Notes under the pieces: model-generated
Seen by the model: the letters and a program-made list of their open reading frames with translations, nothing else
Database searches by the model: none
Told to the model about the DNA's origin: nothing
Made by a program: the position numbers and the translations under genes
DNA from: Amorphophallus konjac
Lineage: Eukaryota; Streptophyta; Magnoliopsida; Alismatales; Araceae
Direction of reading: 5' to 3'
DNA: 64,000 bases
Assembly: GCA_022559845.1 (NCBI GenBank)
Contig: CM040123.1
Span: forward strand, 298,518,642-298,582,641
Shown: positions 36,501 through 47,798 of the stretch, one piece after another
Layout of the letters: every line of letters begins with the position of its first letter
How positions within the stretch are numbered: the first letter of the stretch is position 1

Positions 36501-37277
36501 TCACGGGTAAATTCCAGAACTCAAAACCTCATTCAATTATTGATTATATAATTATGCACTGATAAAATTCATTTTTTTAGACTGAGGAACTTCGAGCCGC
36601 TCTTGCTTGCGTCTGCGAGGGACAGCAGGCGATGACTGCCCAGGTGAGTGATTTACCTTCCGTCATGCATTGCTTATTTCATGAATTGGAACTGTGGAAC
36701 TGATGATTTGTTTACCTATTTACAGACCAGACAGTTACAGGCGGCACGTACCCAGGCTGCCCTAGCTGGGACAGAGCTGGCGACCCGCGAGCAGCGGATT
36801 ACAGAGCTGGAGCGGACCGTGAGGCGACAGGAGGAGTTGCCTCAGGACGTAGCAGAGCTGCGGGTGGCCCTTGAGCTGGAGCGACGAGAGCGTGCTCGAG
36901 AGCGGGAGGAGCACTTGGCGGACCGTGCCCGTCACCACGAGCTACAGCAGTCAGAGCGTGCCCGGTACCAGGAGCTGGTGGTAGCACACGAGCGTGAGCT
37001 GGCAAACTCGAGGACGCAGCTGGTCCTTGTTCAGGAGCGGCTACGAGTTGCTGAGGAGCGTCTCCAGCGAGGGCGTGAGCGAGCTCGTGCTGCGGGGTAC
37101 TCCTTCACTAGCTCCACTTTTGTTGCGGGTTCTTCTCTTCGAGAGAGGAGCGAGGCAGGGGGCCAGGCTCGAGTTCCAGCTTCTTCTCGGGGGCCCATGC
37201 CTCCTCCACCAGCGCCTCCGCGGGACGGCGAGGACGAGGTAGAGAGTAGGAGAGAGGAGGGTGGAGGCGAGAGCTGA
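33527..37277 (+). pseudogene. Plant-mobile-domain-like gene, eight exons, antisense in A, broken
   Basis: Exons I infer: 33527-33901, about 34691-35398, 35472-35635, 35740-36105, 36186-36278, 36363-36506, 36581-36643 and 36726-37277. Introns from the second on are GT-AG, short and phase 0, many ending ATGAATGCAG. Exon 1 gives an acidic Ala/Glu-rich N-terminus with a KRQR basic patch. Exons 2-4 give the mobile-domain-like core (LRERGDRTSRAFLM, HMVPTLEDVARITGLRVDG, RLRLVMRTLGLHQEW). Exons 5-8 give a long Arg/Glu-rich coiled coil ending GGGES. It is broken by a one-base deletion near 35311, another near 35570 and a TGA at about 35800. The first intron junction does not keep phase in my model, so the start of exon 2 is uncertain. 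Members of this family occur in host genes, MULE transposons and gypsy elements. Confidence 0.7.
33995..34600. repeat. Dyad array in intron 1 of the antisense gene
   Basis: About eleven units include the perfect dyads ACGCCCCCCATCGGGGCGT (34246-34264), ACGCCCTCCACAGGGGCGT (near 34353) and ACGACCTAGGGTAGGTCGT (34483-34501). Spacers are 11-40 bp and AT-rich, frequently CAATTNAA. Both arm types occur, usually matched within a unit. Confidence 0.9.
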
Positions 37278-38777
37278 GAGACTTACTTGTACTCCTCCAC
37301 CCTCACACCTGTACTCAGATATTCATGATGTATATATATATGAGATTGACATTTTTGTTACCTGAGCACTTGTGTAGTTGTGTACTTGTGGTTGTGTACT
37401 TCGCTTCTTTTCCACGTTCTTTGTTTTACCTTACTTTGTCCTGTACTTGTAGCTATGGTTTACACTTGAATAAACAGGTTAATTCATCTGTTCGACTTGG
37501 CCCCTTGCTCAATTAGCAAGGGGTGCCTTTACTTTTGACCTGGATAGCGGGTCAAGGGGCCAAGTCTTTAATCAAATAAGGTAAATGAAATAACCAAAAA
37601 GGGAGATGCGACACGCAAGCATACGTATGCAAACAATAATCAAAATGCCCTATGCAATAATGCAAGCACGCACATGAAGAATAAACCCCATTTCTTCTTT
37701 TCTTTTCTTTTCCTTTTATATATTTTTTCTTTTATTTTTCAAAAGACGCGCCTTAGATTAGGTCGTTATTCGAACAAAAGACGCCCTAGGTGACGGCGTG
37801 AATTTGAAAAATATTTTTGAATTTTGTTGAAAAGACGACCATATTTGTGGGCGTTATTTTAAAAGAGACGACCTTAAGAAAGGCATGAATTCAATAAAAA
37901 GCGCCTTAAATGAAGGCGTTAATTCTTTTTCTTTGGGTTGACAAAGCCACCCGGGCTCTTAATCCTACACGGTCACCATTTAAAATTCGTTGGTCTTTCT
38001 TGATTAATCAAAAAAGGGTGCGACGTGATAACAGTTAACTTATACCCGAGATTTCGCATGGTGCAATTTCCTAGGTTAGCCTTGACCATTCTACTGGTTT
38101 ATGACTTACCACAAAGAAAACGAAGATATAAGAAAGCCCATAAGAGATTTTGAGAAGCTCTAAATAAAACCACTTCCCCTTACCCTATGCCTGTTGGGGT
38201 TCGGTCTTCGGTGTAGGGAAACTTTGTTGCCTTTTGCCTCATTTATTTTGCATGCATACGCCCAAGGTTTTCCTTGCGGGGACTTTGCCCTCTTGACATG
38301 CTTTTCTTTTCATGATTTGACTTTCACTTTGGAACTGATTTGCATTGCTGAAAAATAAACCTAATTGTACTCAGGCTTTTGTGGCATTTGTTCCCTTTTG
38401 GGCCCTGACTTCCACCTACTAGGGCGGCGGATAGGCTTGGTGGATCTACCCCGAGACTCCCTTTCCTCCCTTATGGGCCGAAGAGAAAAAGAATGGGCAT
38501 CGTCTTCACCTTTAGTCAGATTTTGGACTTCCCATCGGATTTTGCACCACTTGAGTTCGCGGTTTAAGTGTGTAATGTGTGCGGGTGTCAACCCCCTTTT
38601 GAGTTAACAAGACTGATGAATGAATTCTGAATTTTGACCTTTCAGACCTTGAGCCCTTGTGTGCCATGGCAACCCTTTTCAATATATATATATTTTTTGG
38701 GTTTTGGATTTTGGAAAATTCTATATATTTATTTTTTTTTGTGTTTTTGTAAAATTCTATTTTTTTTTGTTTTTGGA
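37278..38777. other. Spacer between the antisense gene and pol of A
   Basis: It holds the likely 3' UTR of the antisense gene (AATAAA at 37469-37474), five dyads (37740-37925, for example GCGCCTTAAATGAAGGCGT) and an AT-rich stretch (38680-38775). Short open frames on both strands are not recognisable. I see no gene. Confidence 0.65.
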
Positions 38778-41700
38778 TTAGGGGCAATATTTCTTAAGGT
38801 ACAGACCATTCCAAGGGTGAGTTAGCTCTTGTCCTTCAGCATTAATCAGTTTATAAGCATTGCTAGGATAAACATCTTTTATAACAAACGGTCCTTCCCA
38901 GTTTGGTTGGAGTTTTGAACGAGGTCCACCAGGTTTTACAAAAATTCTCTTGATTACCATCTCACCAATTTTGAATTTTCTCTCAATTACTTTCTTTTGA
39001 TAAAAACGTGAGAGTCTGTTTTGATAAACACGCGCATGCTCAGCGGCGACCAGACGCTTCTCATCTAGGAGTTCCAATTGAGCAAGGAGCGAATCGCGAT
39101 GCTCATCAATAGGGAGTTCCTTGTCCAATTGTACTCGTAAAGATGGAATGAGAATCTCATAAGGGACTACCGCCTCCATTCCATAAGTAAGGGCGAAAGG
39201 GGTTTACCCAGTAGGGGTACGAATGGAAGTGCGATAGGCCCAGAGAGCTTCGACTAGCTTGTCTGGCCAATCTGAAAATTTATTAGCCTCACACGTCTTC
39301 TTAACAATTTTGATCAAAGTTTTATTAGTTGCCTCTGCTTGGCCATTGCCCTGCGGATAATAGGGAGAAGAATGATGCAATGCAATGTTATACCTGTTGC
39401 AGAGATCCTTGAGCTCTTGAGAGATAAATTGAGGTCCATTGTCGGTGACGATGGTACTCGGGATGCCGAACCTTGCGATGATGTTCTTCATTATGAATTT
39501 GCAGACTGTTGATGCTTTAATCTCCACGTAAACTTCCGCTTCCGCCCACTTGGTGAAGTATTCCGTTGCCGTTAGGATGAACGATTTTTACTTGGTCAGG
39601 AGGTTCGAATCACCAAGAGGTCCAATGATATCAAAAGCCCACATGGAGAAAGGCCATGGGGAGGACATAGGATGGAGTGAAGAAGCAGGAGAATGAATTT
39701 TGTCGGCGTGCAGTTGGCACTTAACGCACTTTCGAACATAGATGGAGCAATCCTCTTCTAGAGTCGGCCAATAGAAGCCTAGCCTAAGGATCTTCTTAGC
39801 TAACATCTGGTTGTTCACATGACCACCACACACTCCTGAATGCGCCTCTTCCACAACTTTCCAAGATTCATCATCGTTGAGGTATCTTAATAAAACACCC
39901 GTGAGCCCTCTTCTATAGAGCACACCTCCAACCAAAACATAACGTTGAGCCACTCTTCTAATTGGCTTCTTCTCCTCCACAGTGGCTTCCTCGAGATAGG
40001 ATTGATCATTGCAGTACCTGGCAATCTCATAATACCAAGGTTTCTCTTCGTCAGCCAACTCTTCTTCCCAATCTAACAACATGACCTCTTTGCCTTTAAG
40101 AGCTTCACTCCGTCTGACCTTCTCGAGTACCTTATCCCTAATATCGAGGGATGCACGATCCTTGATAGCTAGAGTATCACGTTGATGAATCAGAGGAACA
40201 TGGAAATCATGCTCAGGAGGGAAGACTAGAGCAGAGGCCAAAGAGCGTCGGCTAGGATGTTTTGGCTTCGAGGAACATGAACGAAGACCAATTTGGTAAA
40301 GAGTTTGGCATAAGCTGAAGCAAGTTCCTGGTAGGGCTTGAGCTTAGGATTGATAGTGCGGCACTTAACAAGCACCTGGCGTAGAATAAGCTGACTATCA
40401 CTAACAATTCGCAAGTGAGTGACACCATATTGATGAGCGGTTTGAAGGCCAGCCAAAAGGGCCTCATACTCAGCTATATTGTTCGTGACAGGGAAGGTGA
40501 GCTGAGCAGCAAATGGGATGGTGACCCCTTCTGGTGTTAAGAGAACCATGACGATCCCTCTTCCTTGGGAATTTAGAGCTCCATCAAAATGTAACGTCCA
40601 CATAGGATCATGGGGTTGATTAATGGACATTAGTTCTTCGTCTGGAAACTCTGAATTGACAGGATCAAATCGGGGAAGAGGGTGGTAAGCAAGATGTTCG
40701 GCAATGGCGTAACCTTTGATAGCTTTCTGTTGAATGTAAGTGATGTCGAACTGCGAAAGGAAGCTTTGCCAGCGTGCTAATCGGTCAGTAAGAACAGATT
40801 TTTTAAGAAGGAATTTAATCGGATTCATGCGTGCAATGAGGTGAACTTCGTGAGCTGAGAAATAGTGTTTTAATTTCTGAACTACCCAGACTAAAGCAGC
40901 GCAAGTCTTCTCCATGGCTGAGTACCTCTGCTCACAAGGGTTTAGAAGTTTAGACAAATAGTATGCTGCCCTCTCTTTACCTTCTTCATCCACCTAAGCT
41001 AAGATAGCACCTACAGAGTCATCCAGGACAGAAACATAGAGAATAAGTGGTTTGCCTGGAATCGGCGGCCTCAGGACAGGAGGATTGGCCAAATAATCCT
41101 TCAATCCGTCAAAAGCTGCCTGACACTTGTCATCCCAATTAAACTTGACTCCCGGCTTAGTAAGCTCGTAAAACGACCTGCATCATTGTGAGTGCTGGGA
41201 GACAAAGCGCGAATAAATTGCAACCTCCCGATCAGTCCTCGAACTTCCTTTAAATTCTTGGGAGGAGGCATGTCTCAGATGGCCTTCGCCTTGTTGGGAT
41301 CAACTTCAATTCCCCTTTTGCTGACAATAAATCCAAGCAACTTCCCTGATGAAACACCAAATACACACTTCTTGGGGTTCATTTTCAATTGATACTCTCG
41401 TGATCTCTGCAAGACTTTAGCTAGAACCCCAGGGTGCTTAATCCTTGTCCTTGATTTTACTACCAGGTCATCCACATACACTTCAATATAAATATGAATC
41501 ATGTCATGAAAAATTGCCATCATAGCCCTCTGATAGGTGGCTCCAGCATTCTTGAGTCCAAAGGGCATGACCACATAACAATATGTACCCCATGGTGTAG
41601 TGAATGATGTTTTCTCTTGATCTTCCTCAGCCAAACGAATTTGATTGTAACCTGAAAACCCATCATGAAAGAGAGAGTCTCAAATCCTGCTGTATTATCA

Positions 41701-43343
41701 ATCAAAACATCGATATGAGGGAGGGGGAAGTCATCTTTAGGACACGCATGGTTGAGGTCCCGAAAGTCTATACAAATCCGTACCTTTCCATCTTTCTTCA
41801 TGATCGGGACAATGTTAGCCACCCAGTTGGGATAGAGAACAACTCTAACAAACCTAGCCTTATGAAGCTTGTCGACCTCTTCTTTCATCTTTAAAGCAAT
41901 GTTAGGGTGGAAACGTCTCAACCGTTGTTTGATCGAGACAGACCCTGGCTTAAGTGTAAGTCGATGTTCAACGAGCGCAGGGTCTAATCCAGTCATATCC
42001 TCATAACTCCACTCAAACGTGTCCTTGTATTCTTGAAGTACCAAAATAAGCGCCTCCTCTTCGGAGGGCGGCAAATTCTTGCTGATGAGGACAATCCTAG
42101 AGTCTTCCTCGGTACCCAAATTAACTTCTTTGGTAGGCTCCTCTATAGAGGCTGATGGTTCGTCAAATCTTCTCATGCCACTGGCAAAGGCATCAGCCTC
42201 GTCCTCATATTCTTCATAACTTTCATCCCCCTCTTCAATAGGGTCTTCATCATTCATGATTTCATAGACACCCAAACCCTCATAAGAAGCATTAGCATCC
42301 TCATATTCCAACTCTGACAGGATAACCGGATTCTCCACGAATTCAGGAAGGGCTAAACAAGCCTGGCACCTTCTGGCTAACTCCAACAGAAATCTACACG
42401 GAATCTCCTTACCCTTGGATTTCTTATGAAGATCTACCCCATGAATTTTATTAGAAGAAGAAGAACAACTAGCTTGATTAGAATAAGCTGAAAAGGAGGA
42501 AGGAGATGAAAAAGTGGATACAGAAGGTGATACAGAAGGAGACCCCTCACCAGAGGGGGAGAAAAGATTTATCAATGAATCATGAAAGAGTGGCCCCTGG
42601 CTTGGGACACACTCGAAAAAGAGATAAGAAGTTTCCTCCACGGAGATGGAGGATTGAAGAGTTGGAATTTTAACGTTTTTTTTTTCGTTTTTATCTTTAT
42701 CTTCATTTTTATTTTCTTTTTCTAGAAGAAAATAATGTGAAGGGAGAACAACAGGAGGAGTGGAGATTGAAAGCTTGGGGAAAGATTGAATTAGAGATGA
42801 CCCGCGTGGGGGTGTGATGGAGAGCTTGGAGAATTGCTCGAGGAGCAAAGGAGGAATCGGGAGAGAAATCTGCAGTGATTCTGGAGAAAAGCTGACCATA
42901 ATTGGCGGCGGTCTCGGCATGCGAGAGAACAATTGAGAATGTAGGGAAGCTAGAAGAGACGGATGCATAGAAGTGAGAGAAAAGTGGCCGGCCCACAGCC
43001 TATCTATTGTAAATCTTTCTTCATATGGAACATCTGGCTCTCCAGTGTCAGTGTAGTCACTCAGCAACTGCCTCTTATCTGTAATCGCAGCCGGCATTTC
43101 AATCAATTCATGTATTAGTGGCGGCCATTCCGGATCAGTCGGCATAAAGAGACGGCTCAAGGCAATAGTAATATCATTCATATCGAACCATCTATACCAG
43201 TCACACTCTAGATCATCCATTTTCCTTCTTTTATCAGGCCTTAGAGACTCCAGGGCTTTATAAGTGGCCAATGGTGCGATATGACGAGCAAACTGTCTTG
43301 CATGAATATCTTGATAGTCTAGAATGGAGGTGATTATTATAGT
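38778..43343 (-). pseudogene. Tat-type pol of element A, decayed
   Basis: On the minus strand the N-terminal part (43343 to about 42200) has no domain I recognise and ends in an acidic stretch. RT follows from about 41990: GKVRICIDFRDLNHACPKDD, DNTAGFETLSF, then after a frameshift near 41650 PFGLKNAGATYQRA and catalytic YVDD (41464-41478). A gypsy RNase H (LSKLLNPCEQRYSAMEKTC, near 40950) and a second RNase H (LHFDGALNSQGRG near 40590, NNIAEYEALLAGL, IVSDSQLI, NILADAL near 40240) come next. Integrase shows an HHCC zinc region (about 39710-39830), WAFDIIGP, VTDNGPQF and GNGQAEATNK, and a C-terminal domain ending at 38778. Stops near 41275, 40995, 39587 and 39203 can be explained by C-to-T changes. 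No intact gag, protease or zinc knuckle is seen in this window. Confidence 0.88.
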
Positions 43344-43854
43344 TGCAGACACGCCAAAATTGACGTTACTGTGAGTGCATCTCGTATTACCTTGTAATGC
43401 CCCAATTTGACCCTCCAATTAACTTTGTTTGAGTTATTTTCCCTAATTTTCTTGGATTTCTCCCTTTTTTTCCCTCTTCTTATTTTTCCCTATTTTTCTG
43501 GATTTTTTTGGGCAGTTTTCTCTATTTTTTGGATTTCACGACTTGAAGTGGGGCGTGTTTTAATTAACGGCCTGGTCTGAGGCGCGTTTTGAAGAAAGGA
43601 CGACTAGAGGCAAAGGCGTCAGTTTCTGGAATTTTCTGATTTCCAAAACAGAAAAAATAAGAATTAACAACCCTCCTTGGGTCGTGTTTTTAAATAACGT
43701 CTCTCCCTCAGGCGTCTCTTCATCATTTTTAAATACATAAAGTTTTTATTGCTAAAATTAAATCCGTGAATTAACGCCTTTGTCCCAGTCGTGATTTCAA
43801 TTAACGCCTTGACCAAGGTCGTCAATTCTTGTTCAATTCCGAACTCCAGTAGCA

Positions 43855-44304
43855 CCCCTTCCTTTCCTCACTTACACTCCTTTTTCACTTGCGAGAGGGT
43901 TCCTATGGCTTCCTAATATTGAAAGGACACTTGGAGGAAGGATCCCCCTTTCCATCCTACCAAAACTAAGTTTTCTAATTTTTTATGGAATTAATTCCAA
44001 ATTTCCCTTCCTTTCGTCATTTAACCTCCTTTTCCACTTGGGAAAGGGTTCCTATGACTTTCCAAGGTTGAAGGGACACTTGCCTAAGGTTTATCTCTTC
44101 CAAATCTAACTAAAACATGTTTTCTTATTTTCTCTTAGAATTAATTCCGAATTTCCCTTCCTTTCCTCATTTAACCTCCTTTTTCACTTGGGAAAGGGTT
44201 CCTATGACTTTCCAATGTCGAAGGGACACTTGCCTAATGTTTATCTCATTCCAAATCCCACTAAAACATGTTTTCCTAATTTCCCTTGGAATTAATTCCA
44301 AATT
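43855..44304 (+). repeat. Three tandem 150-bp repeats in the B LTR
   Basis: Units beginning CCCTTCCTTTC start near 43855, 44005 and 44155 and end with GGAATTAATTCC. They contain AGGGTTCCTATG and AAGGGACACTTG. They lie immediately upstream of the TATA box. Confidence 0.85.
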
Positions 44305-44311
44305 TCAACCT

Positions 44312-44319
44312 TATAAATA
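44312..44319 (+). promoter_or_regulatory. TATA box of the B LTR
   Basis: TATAAATA directly after the tandem repeats and about 800 bp before the LTR end. Confidence 0.6.
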
Positions 44320-45124
44320 GAATCCTCTCTCCCATGTGAAAAAAAAGATCAATTCAAGAGGAGGTGCTGCCGGACTAAAGGCTCAAGGAGGAGGATTCCC
44401 ATGCACCTAAAAGCTTCATCCATGGAGTTCTTCTTCCTCTATTGAAGATTTGAAGCCTCTACATCCATGGAGTTCTACATCATCTTCTTCCTCCATTGAA
44501 GATCTCCATCCTAACTTGAAGCCAAATTGGAGAAAACCACCAAGCTTTCCCCTCCTATCTCTTATTTTTTTGCTTTAGTTAATTGCATGCATCATATCAT
44601 TTTTTCTTTTATTTCTTTATTGAGATCTTCCCCTATTGTGCACTCTAGCACATCTCCATAGTGCAACACTTGCACATCTCCCTCTATTCTTCATCATACA
44701 TCATCTTTTACCTACCCTTTTGCATAGGGGTTTAAAGGTCAAACACCAATAAGGTGTGTTCATATCCATGTTTTCTATGTCCATATTTACATTTGGATTT
44801 GATGCTACACATCTTGGTTTCTAATCCATGTTTGTTTATTGGTGTTTGTTAATTTTGCAAGGGTAATCAATCAAGGAAAACTCTCTTCATCGGCCGGCCG
44901 ATAGAAAGAGAAGGTGCACTCACAATCTCCCCCGCATTTAAGGTATTTATATCGCGATCCCTCCATTGATTATTTGTTATATCCTTTGAGGCCCTCGCGT
45001 CTCTGGCGATCACATTCCCCTTAGCATCCTCTCATGCTCCCCTTTTCTCCCTCTTTTCCCATTCTTCTATTCATTTTCTTTTTCCTTTTAATTGTTCTAA
45101 GTGATTTTCTCATAATCTACAAAT

Positions 45125-45141
45125 TGGCGATCACGGTGGGA
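45125..45141 (+). promoter_or_regulatory. Primer-binding site of B (tRNA-Arg-like)
   Basis: TGGCGATCACGGTGGGA starts three bases past the LTR end. From memory of plant tRNA-Arg(TCG), whose complement would read TGGCGACCACAGTGGGA, it differs at two positions. tRNA-Arg priming is known for Ogre elements. Confidence 0.6.
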
Positions 45142-46191
45142 CACCTTTTATTTTTCTTTTGATTACCCTTTCCCCTTGGGCACCCACGTGTGCCATCTCC
45201 CCTTTTGCACCCACGGTGCGTCTCCCTTTGTGCTCCATGTGGCACTCTCCCTATGTGATTTGTCAGTTTGATAGGTTTTTAGAAATTCCATTTATCCATC
45301 TCTTTTTTTAAAAAAAAAATGATGAGCATGCTATATCCCTTGTCATGTTTGATTGCCATGATTCTTATACTGAGATTGTGAGTGTTTTTCATTTCTGTCG
45401 GTATTTTCCATTGTTTGAGCCCTATGGCCGTTGAAGTCTTGAAGTAATTAACGCCCCTCTCAGAGGCGTCTTTTATCAATATAACGCCTCACATCAAGGC
45501 GTCTTTCACTTGAATAGCGCCTTACTGTAAGGCGTCATTTTTATTATCATTGTTTATTCGTGCTGATTACTGCCATTTGACGCCCCTGCTCCCGGGCGTC
45601 CATTCTAGAGAAAGCGCCTCACCCTAAGGCGTTATTTTGCTCTACTTGCACTATTCACAGTGACTAACGACTGACGCTCAGACGCTATTTATTGATATAG
45701 CGACCTTTCCCAGGTCGTCATTTTGTTCTGTGTTGTTATCTGCTTGATACTGTCTACTGCATTCATCCTTGCATTGGTTTGGGAGACCTCCTCTCCCCAC
45801 ACTTTTAGGAGTCACACCACCCTCTTGGTGAAGGAAGGACCCTCCATTGAGCACTCCGTCTCATTGGACCGGAAATTCCTAAACCAAGCCTCCATAAGTC
45901 TCTGCACCCGTGGATTCCCTCACGGACGCTGGGCAGGTTGTACCTTTGAAGTCCCGGGTTTAGTTGGCCTATGCATGGTGAGAGAGTGTTCCTAGTTGGC
46001 ATCGGAGAAAACCACATTTGAAACTAGGTTCCCCCCTTGAGTGATCACATCAATTTGCATAAAATCAATTAATTTGCCAAGGTTCAAATAAAAGAAATCA
46101 AAGGTAACCCCATCCTAGCTTGTTTGCTATCTATGTGAGCTATTTTGATTGCACATTGAATTGTTTGGGTTACCTTGATAAGAAAGTCAAC
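45142..46191 (+). other. Leader of element B with dyad array
   Basis: This is about 1 kb between the primer-binding site and the first long frame. Six to seven dyads lie at 45445-45720, for example GCGCCTTACTGTAAGGCGT and GCGCCTCACCCTAAGGCGT. A position after the primer-binding site means the dyads are part of the element's RNA. No gene is seen. Confidence 0.75.
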
Positions 46192-47798
46192 ATGTTTAAC
46201 TCAATTAATGTTCATGAGGGTGATCAACCTAGCACATCTTATTCCCTTCAATTTCAACATATTCATCACAACTCTCACCATAATCTTTTAAAGGGACCAC
46301 GCCCTCATCTTCACGGTTTTGCCCCACCCATGGGCAATATCCAATCCCATGGTCCCTCGCCTCAATCGCGAGCCACTACTCCTACGGGACCGTCTCCTCC
46401 CGAAGATGAGAAGGTCTCCCAGATCTTGCATGCATTAGATCATCTCACCGCTCAACAAATCCAAGCCCTTAAGGCCGTTGTTGAGGGTGCACCTCATTCC
46501 CCTCATCCTCCTTCCAATCCTACGCGAGTGGCCCATCACCCACTTCCCTCCTCTATTCACATTCCTACCCGGGTAGCCCATCACCCATCTCCTCTTATTC
46601 ACACTTCTCCTCGGGTGGTCCAATACCCGCCTCCTTCGTCCATACCTACCCCTATTCGGGTGGCCCGTCACCCGCCTCCTTTTATTCCTCCTCCACCACG
46701 GCCCCAAGGCCCATTTATTCCTTGCAACCCGGCCCATCCGGGTTCTTCTATGGGTCATCCCATTAATCCCCTTCCACGGCCTTTTTGTGCGGCCCCTCCT
46801 TCAAGGCCCTGCCGACCCTCTGTTGCTCAAGTCACACCCCTCCAACAAACTCTTCTCGACAAAGTCACTTTGTTGGAGGAACAATTAAAGAGGGTTACGA
46901 GCCCACGGCCCGCTCCTCCTACTCCAGTCAATCCCCTTTATGCGGCTCTAAATGACATTACAAAGATGGAGAAAGATTGGAAGGATAGGAGAGACGGCTA
47001 CGGCGTCGACAGTTCAAGCAAGCAAGAGCCGGCAGATTTCAATGTGCAAGTGGACGCTGTCCATCCTCCACCCATTCACCCCGTTCATTCATATGGCCCT
47101 CCGCCTCCGCCTACGCATTCACACTTGCATTCACCACATTATCTGCAATACCATTACATTCCACCACCTACTAATACATCTCCACCATGGCATCCACTTG
47201 AACTCGATAATGAAGAACCGGCAATTGAAGAATTCAAGATGGCACATGATGATGAAGCTCTGCAGGCATCCCTTCCGAGTTTTCTTCGTTTTCCTCTCCC
47301 TCCGCTACCACTGGATGAACCCCCTGCTCAAGACGATGCCATCGTCCTTAATATAACCCCCGCTTCTAAGACTTATTGGTGTTATGACGAGGGATCAATA
47401 CTCCAATCACCCATGTCGGCGCACCAAGACATGTCTCCTACCCCAGACACCGCTCGCCCCATCTGGCGTTTCATCCGGACCAAACCTGATACTTTTACAC
47501 CTCCTGCTATACCATCAGCCTCCACAGCACCGGCCTCCGCTAAACCTCCACCTGCTGTACCATTAGCCTCCACTTCATCAGCTAACCTCCTATTACCGCC
47601 ACCTCGGCCCTCCATTATACCTTTAACCCATGACCTAGCCACTCCTATTCCACTACTTAACCCTTCACCCTTACCCGTGGCTAATCTTGAGCAGGATTCA
47701 CCCCTTTTTGCACTCGAGCCAACCCCGACTGCTTCCGAGCAAAGGGAAAAGCTCGACGTGTTTGAACCGCCATTTCCACTCATCCTTTCTCCAACACT
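46192..47798 (+). CDS. Proline-rich gag/ORF1-like protein of B, first part (split by C)
   Basis: The ATG at 46192 opens a frame that runs 536 codons to the C insertion without a stop. It begins MFNSINVHEGDQPSTSYSLQ, then shows a predicted helix (LDHLTAQQIQALKAVVEG, near residues 85-102), a long Pro/His-rich stretch with repeated TRVAHHP motifs, a second helix (LLDKVTLLEEQLKRV, near 220) and a Pro/Ala-rich C-terminal half. No zinc knuckle, protease or RT motif is seen. Ogre-type elements have an extra ORF1 before gag, so this is either that or a divergent gag. Removing C and one copy of ACACT continues the same frame at 59214-59529. I do not recognise a precise family. Confidence 0.6.
47794..47798. 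other. Target-site duplication of element C, left copy
   Basis: ACACT directly before the TGATAAG end of the left LTR, repeated at 59209-59213. Confidence 0.92.

Larger units (their letters stand above)
28579..43343 (-). mobile_element. Tat/Ogre-type Ty3/gypsy element A (3' part)
   Basis: On the minus strand the order is pol (43343 to 38778), a long 3' region (38777 to 29963) with two genes on the opposite strand, a polypurine tract and the 3' LTR (29948 to 28579). Two RNase H domains and the RT signature CPKDDFPLPHIDVLIDNTAG place it in the Tat lineage (Ogre/Retand relatives), known for very large elements and for antisense frames in the 3' region. Element B cuts off its 5' part. Its left end splits the gag of D; the matching target duplication lies outside the window. 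Confidence 0.85.
43344..45121 (+). repeat. 5' LTR of element B
   Basis: It starts TGCAGACACGCC and ends AATCTACA, about 1.78 kb. U3 has about six dyads (43540-43830) and three tandem 150-bp repeats (43855-44304). A TATA box (TATAAATA) lies at 44312-44319. U5 contains the palindrome CATCGGCCGGCCGAT near 44890, also present in A. The pol frame of A runs on the opposite strand up to 43343 and only by chance a little into the LTR. Confidence 0.85.

Noticed and set aside
43344..43418. Apparent N-terminus of A pol extending into the B LTR
   Set aside because: The frame happens to stay open across the insertion junction; sequence from 43344 aligns with the 3' LTR of B at 63633.
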